Below, piece after piece: positions 36,613 through 45,235 of a stretch of 64,000 bases of DNA. How positions within the stretch are numbered: the stretch's first letter is position 1; each line of letters opens with the position of its first letter. Source of the stretch: Gemmataceae bacterium (GTDB lineage: Bacteria; Planctomycetota; Planctomycetia; Gemmatales; Gemmataceae). The position numbers and the translations under genes are program-made. Under the pieces are notes generated by a model. The model ran no database searches. It saw only the letters and a program-made list of their open reading frames with translations, and was not told the origin of the DNA. The stretch spans positions 1-64,000 of the forward strand of contig JAHBXO010000032.1 of NCBI GenBank assembly GCA_019636445.1, given 5' to 3'.

Positions 36613-37299
36613 ATGCATTCTTCCAAACGACCGGCGTGGATGCCATTGGCGGTCTTCGTTCTGTGTGTCTTCGGAACGCTGGCCCTGGCACAACCGCCGG
36701 GTTTCCCGCGCCAGCCGCCGGCCGGCTTCGGCCCGATGGGCCCTCCCGGCACGCAACAACCACCGGGCGTGCAACCTCCCGGCTATGGCCCCGGCACGCG
36801 CCAGCCGCCAGCCGGCTTTGGCCCAATGGCACCGGGTTCGCCCGCCAACAGCGGAATCCCCGGTGGGCCTCCGGCCGGATTCGGCCCGATGGGCGGAGAC
36901 AATACCGTGCCGATGGGACCGCCGAACGCGGGTATGCCCCGAATGGGTATGCCCAACGCCGGCATGCCGCAAATGCCCGAAGTTGTCATGCAAAGTCAGG
37001 GCACCTGCTCGAAGTGCAACAAGACAGTCACCTGGACCGGGGCCACCGCGCCGACCTCGTGCCCGCATTGCGGCACGAAATTCGGCTACGTCGAAAACGC
37101 CGATGGCTCGAGGACCACGACGACCTACGGCCGCAGCAGCAGCATCCGGCTCTACATCTTCCTCGGCATCGTCGCCATTTCCGTCATCGCGGCGATCATC
37201 AAGGGGATCATGGCCGCGGCGTCCGGCGGCGGCTCGCGGAAAAAGAAGCTCAAGAAGAAGAAACCGATGCGCCGCCCCCGCGACGACGATGACTATTGA
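36613..37299 (+). CDS. Exported Pro/Gly/Met-rich protein with zinc ribbon and C-terminal anchor
   Basis: 228 residues. A signal peptide or first membrane helix (about 10-27) is followed by a low-complexity region with three PPAGFGPM repeats and Met/Gly/Pro-rich sequence (30-135), then a zinc ribbon (CSKC and CPHC about 15 residues apart, near residues 133-155), a membrane helix (about 178-203) and a Lys/Arg-rich then Asp-rich tail. The topology (ribbon inside or outside) is uncertain. It is 80 bp downstream of another zinc-ribbon membrane gene and ends at a hairpin shared with rho. Confidence 0.78.
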   Translation: MHSSKRPAWMPLAVFVLCVFGTLALAQPPGFPRQPPAGFGPMGPPGTQQPPGVQPPGYGPGTRQPPAGFGPMAPGSPANSGIPGGPPAGFGPMGGDNTVPMGPPNAGMPRMGMPNAGMPQMPEVVMQSQGTCSKCNKTVTWTGATAPTSCPHCGTKFGYVENADGSRTTTTYGRSSSIRLYIFLGIVAISVIAAIIKGIMAAASGGGSRKKKLKKKKPMRRPRDDDDY

Positions 37300-37316
37300 A
37301 CTGAAGTGAACCGGAA

Positions 37317-37345
37317 GCCCGGCGACGATCATCGCCGGGCGTTTT
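37317..37345. terminator. Hairpin terminator between converging genes
   Basis: The 9-bp stem GCCCGGCGA (37317-37325) / TCGCCGGGC (37332-37340) has a 6-base loop and is followed on the + strand by GTTTTCATTT. It lies between the stop of the Pro/Gly/Met-rich gene and the convergent stop of rho; the T-rich tail favours termination of the + strand gene. Confidence 0.75.
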
Positions 37346-38499
37346 CATTTCGCCAGGAACTTCCCGACCACCTGTAGAAACTCGTCGTTGCTCTTCGTTT
37401 TGCCAAGCTGCTTGATGAGCGACTCCATGGCTTCCGGCGGCTTCATCTGCATCAGGCTCCGGCGCAACAGATTGATCCGTTCGAGTTTCTCCGGCTCGAT
37501 GAGTCGCTCTTCCTTGCGCGTGCCCGACGCGCCGAGGTCGATCGCCGGGTAAATGCGTTTCTCGGCGATCCGGCGATCCAGCACCATTTCCATGTTTCCG
37601 GTACCCTTGAACTCCTGGAAGATCACGTCGTCCATGCGGCTTCCGGTCTCGATGAGGGCGGTGCCGAGGATGGTCAGGGTTCCGCCCTCGTCGAAGGCAC
37701 GGGCCGAGCCGAAAAGCCGCTTGGGAATCTCCATCGCCCGGCTATCGATGCCGCCGCTCATGGTGCGGCCGCTGCCGGAATGCTTGTTGTAGGCCCGCGC
37801 CAGCCGCGTCAGGCTATCGAGCAGCACGAGCACGTCCTTGCCCTGTTCCGTCAACCGCTTGGCGCGTTCGATGCACAATTCCGCCAGGCGCACGTGGTGA
37901 ATGGTCTCCATGTCGGACGACGACGCGACCAGTTGATACCGGTCCGCGCCGCTGCCGTCGGCGGGAACGAATCCCTTCACCATCCGGCGCATTTCCGTCA
38001 CTTCCTCGGGGCGCTCGTCCACGAGGAGGATGATGAGGTGCATTTCGGGATGATTCTTGGCGACGGCGGCGGCGATGTGCGAGAGGAGAACGGTCTTGCC
38101 GGAGCGGGGCGGCGCGACGATCAAACCGCGCTGCCCTTTCCCTATCGGCGTGAACAGGTCCATGACGCGGGTGGTCAGGATGTCTGGCGTCGTCTCGAGC
38201 CGAATCGCGACACGCGGGTCCACGGCCGTCAGTTCGTCCCACCGGCGCCGCTTGAAGTCTCTCGGATCGCCCCCTTCGATCGCTTCGATGCCGGCCAGTC
38301 GCGGGCCTTGGCCCCGGCGCGGCGGTTCCAGCAACCCCGTGAGCGCAACGCCTTCGGCAAGGTTGAACTTGTCGATGAGTTGCCCAGGGACGTAGGGATC
38401 TTCCGGGGCGGTGCGGAAGTTGCGGGCGGGGCTTCGCAGGAAGCCGTAGCCCTTCGGGTGGCGTTCAAGAACGCCCGAGAAGGTCGGGGCCGGTTGCAT
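37345..38499 (-). CDS. rho: Transcription termination factor Rho, without N-terminal helix bundle
   Basis: 384 residues from ATG 38499 (GTG 38508 is the only upstream alternative, and a stop lies in frame 18 bp before it). The cold-shock-like RNA-binding domain begins almost at the first residue (FSGVLERHPKGYGFLRS), followed by the RecA-like ATPase: Walker A APPRSGKT ending at Lys135-Thr136, Walker B-like VLVLLDSLTRLARAYN, the Q-loop region (GSGRTMSGGIDSRAMEIPK) and the R-loop (GTGNMEMVLDRR). Rho is an RNA-dependent hexameric ATPase that ends transcription. The ~45-residue Rho_N helical bundle of E. coli is absent. Confidence 0.93.
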   Translation of the reverse strand: MQPAPTFSGVLERHPKGYGFLRSPARNFRTAPEDPYVPGQLIDKFNLAEGVALTGLLEPPRRGQGPRLAGIEAIEGGDPRDFKRRRWDELTAVDPRVAIRLETTPDILTTRVMDLFTPIGKGQRGLIVAPPRSGKTVLLSHIAAAVAKNHPEMHLIILLVDERPEEVTEMRRMVKGFVPADGSGADRYQLVASSSDMETIHHVRLAELCIERAKRLTEQGKDVLVLLDSLTRLARAYNKHSGSGRTMSGGIDSRAMEIPKRLFGSARAFDEGGTLTILGTALIETGSRMDDVIFQEFKGTGNMEMVLDRRIAEKRIYPAIDLGASGTRKEERLIEPEKLERINLLRRSLMQMKPPEAMESLIKQLGKTKSNDEFLQVVGKFLAK

Positions 38500-38701
38500 T
38501 GGACTCACGTTCCGGGGTCGGTCAAACTACGTCGAACGAGAACGGCACTTGCGGGCAAGCGATTCGCAGGATGAATGCGATTGTAAGCGCGCAAACCGCA
38601 ATGGGGTAGAAAAATCCGCGATTCCGGTCCGAGATGGCCGGACGCGCCGCCCGGAATGTAAAATCAATCGCGAACGGATGCCCTCCTCTTTCGGGTGAAC
38701 C

Positions 38702-40210
38702 ATGGCGGAACCGATCCTCATTGGCAAGAGCACGCACGAGATCCAACTGCTGCCGAAAATGGCGAACCGCCACGGCCTCGTCGCCGGCGCCACGGGCACC
38801 GGCAAAACCGTCACGCTCCAGCGCATGGCCGAAGGCTTCAGCCGACTCGGCGTCCCGGTCTTCCTCGCGGACGTGAAAGGCGATCTCTCCGGCCTCAGCC
38901 GCGTCGGGTCCGACGCCAACGCCAAAGTCGCCGCGCGCATCGAGCAACTCGGCCTGAAGGAATCCTTCGAATACTCCCCCTGCCCCGTCGCCTTCTGGGA
39001 CGTCTTCGGCGAGCAGGGCCACCCCGTGCGCACCACCATCTCTGAGATGGGGCCGTTGCTCCTGGCGCGATTGTTGGAGTTGAACGACACGCAGGCCGGC
39101 GTCCTCCAGATCGCCTTCAAAGTCGCCGACGACAACGGCCTCCTGCTGCTCGACCTCAAGGACCTCCGCGCGATGCTCCAGCATGTGAGCAGCATCGCGA
39201 AGGAACTCACGGCCGAGTACGGAAATGTCTCCGCGGCCTCCGTTGGCGCCATTCAGCGGGGCTTGCTCCGCCTCGAGGAACAGGGCGGCGATAAGTTCTT
39301 CGGCGAGCCGGCGCTCAACCTCGCCGATTTCCTTCAGACCGGTCCGAAAGGGCGCGGCGTCATCAACATCCTCGCCGCCGACAAACTCCTGCAAAGCCCG
39401 CAGCTGTATTCGACGTTCCTCCTCTGGATGCTCTCGGAGTTGTTCGAGTCGCTTCCCGAAGTCGGTGACGTGGAAAAGCCGAAAATCGTCTTTTTCTTCG
39501 ACGAGGCGCACCTGTTGTTCAACGACACACCGAAGCCGTTGTTGGAGAAGATCGAACAAGTTGTTCGACTCATTCGATCGAAGGGCGTCGGCGTCTACTT
39601 CGTCACGCAGAACCCGCTGGACGTACCGGACACCGTTCTGGCCCAACTCGGCAATCGGGTACAACACGCCCTCCGCGCCTTCACGCCACGGGATCAGAAA
39701 GCTGTCGCCGCGGCGGCGCAAACGTTCCGCCAGAATCCGAAGCTCGACGTGGAGGAAGCGATCACGCAACTCGGCGTCGGCGAGGCGCTCGTTTCGTTCC
39801 TCGACGAAAAGGGAACCCCGACGGTCGTCGAGCGGGCGTTCGTGGTTCCGCCCGGAACATTGATCGGCCCCATTACCCCCGAACAACGCAAGGCGGTCAT
39901 CGAATCGTCAACCGTGTTCGGGGTCTATGAAAAGATGATCGACCGGGAATCGGCGTACGAAATCCTGAAGGGCAAGGCCGCCCCGGACGCCGTTCCCGCC
40001 AACGGAGACTCCGCGTCGAAGCGTGCCGAGTTCGAGCGGAAACAGGCGGAAGCGAAGGCCGCGGCCGAAGCGGCGGCGGCGGCGAAGGGGCCCAAGCGGG
40101 ACGGGGTGGTCGTAAGCGTAGCGAAGAGCATGGCGCGATCCGTGGGCACCGCCGTCGTCGGCATCATCAAGCGCGGCATCATGGACACGCTATTCAAGAA
40201 GTCGCGCTAG
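38702..40210 (+). CDS. HerA/YjgR-type (DUF853) ATPase
   Basis: 502 residues. Walker A is GATGTGKT (29-36), followed by FLADVKGDLSGL typical of YjgR/DUF853 proteins; Walker B is IVFFFDEAHLLF (near residue 260), and the sensor region GVYFVTQNPLDVPDTVLAQLGNRVQHALRAF is also characteristic. The C-terminal ~80 residues are an Ala/Lys/Glu-rich helix and a basic amphipathic tail. YjgR proteins are related to HerA/FtsK-like DNA-pumping ATPases; the physiological role is not established. Its last 17 bp overlap the end of the convergent kinase gene. Confidence 0.9.
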   Translation: MAEPILIGKSTHEIQLLPKMANRHGLVAGATGTGKTVTLQRMAEGFSRLGVPVFLADVKGDLSGLSRVGSDANAKVAARIEQLGLKESFEYSPCPVAFWDVFGEQGHPVRTTISEMGPLLLARLLELNDTQAGVLQIAFKVADDNGLLLLDLKDLRAMLQHVSSIAKELTAEYGNVSAASVGAIQRGLLRLEEQGGDKFFGEPALNLADFLQTGPKGRGVINILAADKLLQSPQLYSTFLLWMLSELFESLPEVGDVEKPKIVFFFDEAHLLFNDTPKPLLEKIEQVVRLIRSKGVGVYFVTQNPLDVPDTVLAQLGNRVQHALRAFTPRDQKAVAAAAQTFRQNPKLDVEEAITQLGVGEALVSFLDEKGTPTVVERAFVVPPGTLIGPITPEQRKAVIESSTVFGVYEKMIDRESAYEILKGKAAPDAVPANGDSASKRAEFERKQAEAKAAAEAAAAAKGPKRDGVVVSVAKSMARSVGTAVVGIIKRGIMDTLFKKSR

Positions 40211-41804
40211 CCGCGCGCTCGTGGTCCCACTCGGCGGCGCATCCGCAGGCGAGGAGCGCCCGCTCGAATTCCTTCACGTCTTGAAAGCGATCCTCCCGGC
40301 GTTTCTCCAACGATCGCAAAAGCACCGCGTCCAGATCGGCGGGGATTGTATCCCTTAGCGATTGGGGCGGTGAATTCAGGTGTGCGGCGAGGACTTCGAC
40401 GACCGCCTTGGCATCGAAAGGCGGCCGACCACTGAGCAGGAAGTACAACGTCGCTCCTAAGGCGTAGATATCGCTGCGGCCGTCGACCGGTTCGCCCCGT
40501 GCCTGTTCCGGCGCCATGTAGTGCGGCGTACCGAGGATCGCCGTCTCGTGCGTCAACTTGCCGGAGTCGGTCAACCGGCCCGGATCGAACACAAGCCCGA
40601 AGTCGAGCAGTTTGGCTACGTCCTTCAATCCGCCACGCTCGGCCGCCATGATGTTCGAGGGCTTGATATCCCGGTGGATCAACCCCCGCGCATGCGCTTC
40701 CCGGAGCGCCCGACAGACCTGCGCGATCAGGAATAACGCCCGCCCCGGCGGCAGTGGACCGTCACGTTTGACGAGATCGTAGAGGTTCGATCCCGGCAGG
40801 TATTCCATCACGAAGTAGAACGTGCCGTCGGGCGTGTGGCCGTAGTCGTACACTTCGACCGAATTCCAATGCGTCAGCGTCGCGAGGATCTTGACCTCCC
40901 GTTCGAAGCGGGCGAGCAGGTTCGGATCGGTCGATTTGTCGGGGCGGATCACCTTGATGACACTGGGCCGCTTGAGCAGGCGGTGTTCGGCGAGGAAGAC
41001 TTCGCCCATGCCACCGCGACCGATCGGCTCGCGGAGCAGATACTGGCCGAATTGCCGCGCTTCGAACGCTTCCTTGCGGAGCGCACCGCTCTGGGCGGAC
41101 CCGTACGCCGCGATACACGTGCCGATGACCCCCCACACGAGGAATTGAATGGGCATGTAGGCCGTACGATCCCAGGTCAGCGATTCGATGGTGGAGACCG
41201 CGAACACGGTCACGAGCACCGGGATCGTCATGGTGCCAAGTCCGAACGCCAGCGCCTGCCGCCAGGACATGGGAACGAGGACCGGAAACGCGGCGATCAA
41301 GCCGAACCACGGTAGAAACGCCGTATTCGCCACGATCAGTTGGAAGTTAATGGACCATTCCAGTTCCCGAATATCGGGCTTTTGCACTTCGTAGCGCAGG
41401 TAGTCGTATTGCGTGGCGCCGAGGATCACCCAGGCGAGCGCGACCGTGGCGGACTGGGCCAGACGCAAGTGCGCGCGGGACGGTACGACCGCGCGGCGAA
41501 CCGACAGGAACAACATCGCCTGCACGACGACGCCGAACGCGAGGACCCACCGCTGGTACTCCACGCCGCCGCGGGAATAAAGGATCAGATCGCGCAGAAG
41601 GTGGCCGGCGTAAGCCACGAGAAACACGATGCACGCGCGGGCGAACCGTCGAGCGAGCAATCGATCGAACTCGCGGGATTCGTCTGGCGCGGACCCGCGA
41701 ACCAGTTTCGGCCCCGGGACCGGCGCTTCGGGCCGAGTGGGAGCATCCTGGACGGACGACGCAGATTTGTAGAGTTCGGTCGCCAGACCCGGTTGCGTAG
41801 GCAT
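40194..41804 (-). CDS. Six-helix membrane Ser/Thr protein kinase
   Basis: 536 residues. About six membrane helices occupy residues 50-245, and the kinase domain follows at about 255-530, the reverse of the usual order. Kinase signatures are complete: GRGGMGEVF Gly loop, VIKVIRP lysine, HRDIKPSN catalytic loop, LLDFGLV activation-segment start, GTPHYMAPEQ and DIYALGATLYFLLSG. It is an RD kinase and should be active, unlike the doubtful giant kinase elsewhere in the window. The N-terminal membrane block may be a sensor. Its 3' end overlaps the convergent ATPase gene. Confidence 0.9.
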   Translation of the reverse strand: MPTQPGLATELYKSASSVQDAPTRPEAPVPGPKLVRGSAPDESREFDRLLARRFARACIVFLVAYAGHLLRDLILYSRGGVEYQRWVLAFGVVVQAMLFLSVRRAVVPSRAHLRLAQSATVALAWVILGATQYDYLRYEVQKPDIRELEWSINFQLIVANTAFLPWFGLIAAFPVLVPMSWRQALAFGLGTMTIPVLVTVFAVSTIESLTWDRTAYMPIQFLVWGVIGTCIAAYGSAQSGALRKEAFEARQFGQYLLREPIGRGGMGEVFLAEHRLLKRPSVIKVIRPDKSTDPNLLARFEREVKILATLTHWNSVEVYDYGHTPDGTFYFVMEYLPGSNLYDLVKRDGPLPPGRALFLIAQVCRALREAHARGLIHRDIKPSNIMAAERGGLKDVAKLLDFGLVFDPGRLTDSGKLTHETAILGTPHYMAPEQARGEPVDGRSDIYALGATLYFLLSGRPPFDAKAVVEVLAAHLNSPPQSLRDTIPADLDAVLLRSLEKRREDRFQDVKEFERALLACGCAAEWDHERAASATS

Positions 41805-41913
41805 GGCTCAGATATTAGCCGAGCGAACCGATCGACGCACGGGAATCTTGAATTCGAAACGATTCGAATCGCGAAGCAGGTACCGACGCAAGGCCATCCG
41901 GTTGGTCCTTGCT

Positions 41914-41944
41914 AAAAAAGGCGACCGCCCTACCGGGGATCGCC
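41914..41944 (-). terminator. Intrinsic terminator after the EF-hand gene
   Basis: On the - strand an imperfect hairpin closed by GGCGA/TCGCC (41944-41940 and 41924-41920) is followed by six T residues (41919-41914). It lies 26 bp beyond the EF-hand stop codon. Confidence 0.8.
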
Positions 41945-41969
41945 TCGATAGCCCCTTCGAACGTTTCAA

Positions 41970-42398
41970 TCACTCCTTGTCTGCGCCCGGCTTCTTGGGC
42001 TCATCCTTTTTCTTCGGATCGGCTTTCTTCGGGTCTTCCTTCTTCTTCGGATCGGCCTTCTTCTTCGGTTCTTCGGTCGGCTTCACAAAGTCGGTGATCT
42101 TGCGGTACTCCTCGGCTGAAATCGACTTGTCCCGGTTCTTGTCGAGTTTGGAGAAGATAACCGCAAGTTGGGTATTGTTCGCCCGTCGGGCATCGCGGTT
42201 GACGTTCGGCAGGAACGCGAATTCGTCGGCGGTCACCTTGCCGTCGGAATCAGCGTCGAGTTTGGCGTATTGCTTGTCGACGACGGAGGTGTCGGCCTTC
42301 TTGTCGTCTTTCTTCGCGTCCTTTTTCTCGTCGGCCGCGCCGACGACGAGGGCGAACCCGGACAGGAGGACGGTGAAGGCGAGTGAACGGTAGATCAT
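41970..42398 (-). CDS. Exported two-EF-hand calcium-binding protein
   Basis: 142 residues. A signal peptide (about 1-21) is followed by a Lys/Asp-rich linker, two EF-hand loops (DADSDGKVTADEF near residue 48 and DKNRDKSISAEEY near 86) and a Lys/Pro/Asp-rich low-complexity tail built on repeated KKADPKK/EDPKK units. Calcium binding is well supported by loop residues at positions 1, 3, 5, 7, 9 and 12. Secreted EF-hand proteins are abundant in planctomycetes; the partner is unknown. GGAG precedes the ATG by six bases, and an intrinsic terminator follows. Confidence 0.87.
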   Translation of the reverse strand: MIYRSLAFTVLLSGFALVVGAADEKKDAKKDDKKADTSVVDKQYAKLDADSDGKVTADEFAFLPNVNRDARRANNTQLAVIFSKLDKNRDKSISAEEYRKITDFVKPTEEPKKKADPKKKEDPKKADPKKKDEPKKPGADKE

Positions 42399-42453
42399 GG
42401 CTGGCTCCGGGAAAGGTCCGATTCCGACATCCTACCCCGGATACGGCGGTCGG

Positions 42454-43731
42454 TCACTTCTGTTTTTGAGTTGAAGATTCATCGAGTAGCGTACCCAGCG
42501 CCGCGCGATAGCGCGCGTGCCAGCGGTGCCAGGCCATCACTTCCTGCACGAGATCGGCGCGGGCCTTGTACCATTCCAACTCCAAAGGAACGCGATCGTA
42601 TGCTTTGTCGTCCTTCGCGGCGGAGTCGATTTTCGCCTTCCACGATTCGGCGCGGCCCTTGGCGAGCGCGATCCGCCGCGCCGCGCCGTCCATCTGCAGC
42701 GTGGCCGTACGCACTTCGGCGGCCGCGAGTTTTTCGCGATCCGCGATCAGGTCGAACAACTGCTGCTTGCGAATCGCGATCTCGGCCTGCGAGGCGGACT
42801 TCCATTCGGCCAGGAACTTCTCACGGCGCGATGCGACCAACCCCGATGGTATCGCCGGCGCGGCCGCGCCGGCGAGGGCGTGCATGGTCTTCAACTGCTC
42901 GCCGAGGATCGGCAATGTGTCGGCGTTTGCGCCCAGATACAGGGCGCGGAGGAATTGCAGGTCGGCCCGACGTTCGAGCGCGCGGGCGACGGCCGCTTCC
43001 GTGTCCGGAGCGGTCGAAGCGATCTCGAACGGTCCGATCGGCCAAAGTCGCTCGGTCCCCTTCACCGGAAGCCCCAGCCGCGATTGCAGATCGACGTTCA
43101 GCAACTTGATTCCGGCTTCGGCGGATTCCAGCTCCCCCAGCAGTTTGGCGCGCTGCCGTGTGAGTTCGTCCTCATCCGGTACGGGCAAACCCGCGGCCCG
43201 CAACCGCGGCGCGAGCGCCCGCAAGTCGTCGAAGGATTTCAATCCGTTGGCCAGCAGTTCCGTTCGCGCTTCGGCGTCGGCAAGTTGGTAATACCGATCG
43301 AGCGACTCCGCGGCGTCGCGGTGGCGTGCCTCGAGCGCGGCGAGCCGGCGCAGTTCCCGCAGCAATTCGTCCCGTGCGCCATCGGGGCAATCGCGCTTGC
43401 CCAACAACACGTGAATCGACGGTTTCTCGTTCTCGCGATCCAGCAGGTTCCCGAATCGCGATTGCTTCGCCGCGAGCAGAATGCACGAACGATCGTCCAG
43501 CCCGCGAAAGGACGACGCGTTCGCGGCGAACAACCGGGCGGGATCGGCAGTCTTCGCGTCCAGCGCCGGCACGTTCGCCAGCGTCGGCTCGATACGGTTC
43601 GGTTTGACCGGCGCGAGCGCGATCTCGCCCGGCGGCGACGTCGGGCGCGGCGAAGCCGGCGACACGACCACCGACGGACCGTGGCAGCCAACCGCGAAGA
43701 TCAAAAGGAACCAGCCGGCCGCGCGCGGCAT
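42454..43731 (-). CDS. Outer-membrane TolC-like lipoprotein
   Basis: 425 residues from ATG 43731 with GGAGG six bases upstream. The first 16 residues form a lipoprotein signal ending in FAVGC (Cys16). The rest is mostly long amphipathic helices. Family-like segments are the LGLPV...ERLWPIGPFE region and ARALERRADLQFLRALY, the latter resembling the repeat of TolC/OMF proteins. It is divergent from an HlyD-type adaptor, which supports an efflux role: this would be the outer-membrane part. The inner-membrane pump is not in the window. The open frame further upstream to 43890 lacks a signal and is not used. Confidence 0.72.
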   Translation of the reverse strand: MPRAAGWFLLIFAVGCHGPSVVVSPASPRPTSPPGEIALAPVKPNRIEPTLANVPALDAKTADPARLFAANASSFRGLDDRSCILLAAKQSRFGNLLDRENEKPSIHVLLGKRDCPDGARDELLRELRRLAALEARHRDAAESLDRYYQLADAEARTELLANGLKSFDDLRALAPRLRAAGLPVPDEDELTRQRAKLLGELESAEAGIKLLNVDLQSRLGLPVKGTERLWPIGPFEIASTAPDTEAAVARALERRADLQFLRALYLGANADTLPILGEQLKTMHALAGAAAPAIPSGLVASRREKFLAEWKSASQAEIAIRKQQLFDLIADREKLAAAEVRTATLQMDGAARRIALAKGRAESWKAKIDSAAKDDKAYDRVPLELEWYKARADLVQEVMAWHRWHARYRAALGTLLDESSTQKQK

Positions 43732-43977
43732 TCCCGCCCTCCGTGCGGATCGACACTCCCCGATACCATCGGCCGGCAAACTGGAGAAACTTTGGCGGGA
43801 ATTCGGATTCTCCGGGTCGAATCTGACGAAGCGCGAGACCCACCGCTTTGCCCAGATTGCCCCGATGCCGTTGACGCCCCCCCATTGCACGGGCTAGCAT
43901 GCCACGGTGCGAACACTTTCGATTCCGACGGCCACCGCGTTCCTCTCCGGCCGAATCGATCGAACGAGGGATCTCCG

Positions 43978-45228
43978 ATGGCCGACACGACGACGCGGAA
44001 TGGCGAACTCAAGAACCGCGTCCAGCAGTTGCGACTGAACAACCAACTCGGCACCGACCGTGGCAGCGGTCGCGGCGGTGCCGCGTGGCTGCCCTGGATT
44101 CTCTCCCTGGTGCTTGCCGTCACCTGGGCCGGCGTCGGCATCCGCTCCTACCGCAACGCGCCCGCGAACGATTTGGTCAACCCGAACGGGACGACCGATC
44201 CGGATCGTGCCAAGGAATCGTCAAAGACCATTCAGGTACCCAATACGTCCACGCCAGTCGTCGCCGGTACGATTGAAGTGGAAGTGAAAGGCTACCTTGT
44301 TCCAGCCCAACAGATCGCCGTCAGCCCGATCGACGTCGGCGGTCGCGTGGTCGAGTTGAACGTGGTCGAGGGCAAATTCTTCCGTAAAGGGGAAATCCTC
44401 GCGAAGCTCGAAGACACGAACTATCAGGCGCAGGCGGCCGAAGCCAAGGCGGCTCTCGTGTCGGCGCAAGCCCGGTTGGAGAACGCGAAGCAGCGGCTCG
44501 CGGGTTTGCAACCGGAATCGGTCCGCAAGGTCGAGATCGTGCAGGTGGAGGAGGAACTGAAGGAAGCCGAGGCCCAACGCAGCCGGATGGCGGACGAACT
44601 GGCTCGGCAGGAGAAGCTCGGGGTCGCGGCGTCCGAACGGGAAATGAAGCAGGCCCGATTCGACTTGCAAGCGAATGAGGCCCGCGTGCGACGGCTCAGT
44701 GCGACCCTGGCGATTCTCAAGGAGGGGCCTCGCCGCGAGCAGAAGGCGGCCGCCGAGGCGGAAGTCGCGGGTGCCGATGCCGAGGTGAAGGTCGCCACCG
44801 CCCGCATGGCGCAGGCGCAATGGCGGCTCGACAACTGCATCATCCGCGCGCCGATCGACGGTACGATCCTCTCCAAAAAGGCCGAACTCGGCAACCTCGT
44901 CAATCCGATGGCGTTCTCCGCCAGTTCGTCCGGCGGGGGCGCCGTCTGCGACATCGCCAATCTCGCCGACCTCGAAGTGGATCTGGAAATTCCCGAACGG
45001 GATATTCGCAAGCTCCGCCTCGGCCAGCGCTGCCGCATCAAGGCCGACGCCTTCTCGGAACGGACCTACGAGGGTGCGCTCGACCGGATCATGCCGATCG
45101 CCAATCGCGCCAAGAGCATCGTCAGCGTGCGCGTGAAGGTGAAGCTTCCAGATGGCGAAACACCGGGCACTTATCTCAAGCCCGAAATGGGCGCGATCGT
45201 CTCCTTCCTCGCGGACGAGGGGAAGTGA
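43978..45228 (+). CDS. HlyD-family membrane-fusion (adaptor) protein
   Basis: 416 residues. ATG 43978 has GAGGGA upstream; a much longer open frame upstream (from 42517) is antisense to the lipoprotein gene and is ignored. One membrane helix (about 39-56) is followed by the first half of a biotinyl-lipoyl domain (AVSPIDVGGRVVELNVVEGKFFRKGEILAKLED), a long coiled-coil hairpin (about 155-280), the second lipoyl half (LDNCIIRAPIDGTILSKKAELG) and a beta-barrel domain (DLEVDLEIPERDIRKL). It should bridge an inner-membrane transporter and the TolC-like lipoprotein encoded divergently 246 bp away. Confidence 0.92.
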   Translation: MADTTTRNGELKNRVQQLRLNNQLGTDRGSGRGGAAWLPWILSLVLAVTWAGVGIRSYRNAPANDLVNPNGTTDPDRAKESSKTIQVPNTSTPVVAGTIEVEVKGYLVPAQQIAVSPIDVGGRVVELNVVEGKFFRKGEILAKLEDTNYQAQAAEAKAALVSAQARLENAKQRLAGLQPESVRKVEIVQVEEELKEAEAQRSRMADELARQEKLGVAASEREMKQARFDLQANEARVRRLSATLAILKEGPRREQKAAAEAEVAGADAEVKVATARMAQAQWRLDNCIIRAPIDGTILSKKAELGNLVNPMAFSASSSGGGAVCDIANLADLEVDLEIPERDIRKLRLGQRCRIKADAFSERTYEGALDRIMPIANRAKSIVSVRVKVKLPDGETPGTYLKPEMGAIVSFLADEGK

Positions 45229-45235
45229 CCGTCCG

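Noticed and set aside
42517..43977. N-terminal extension of the HlyD frame upstream of ATG 43978
   Set aside because: It is antisense to the lipoprotein gene, and the HlyD domain starts after 43978 with a good ribosome site.
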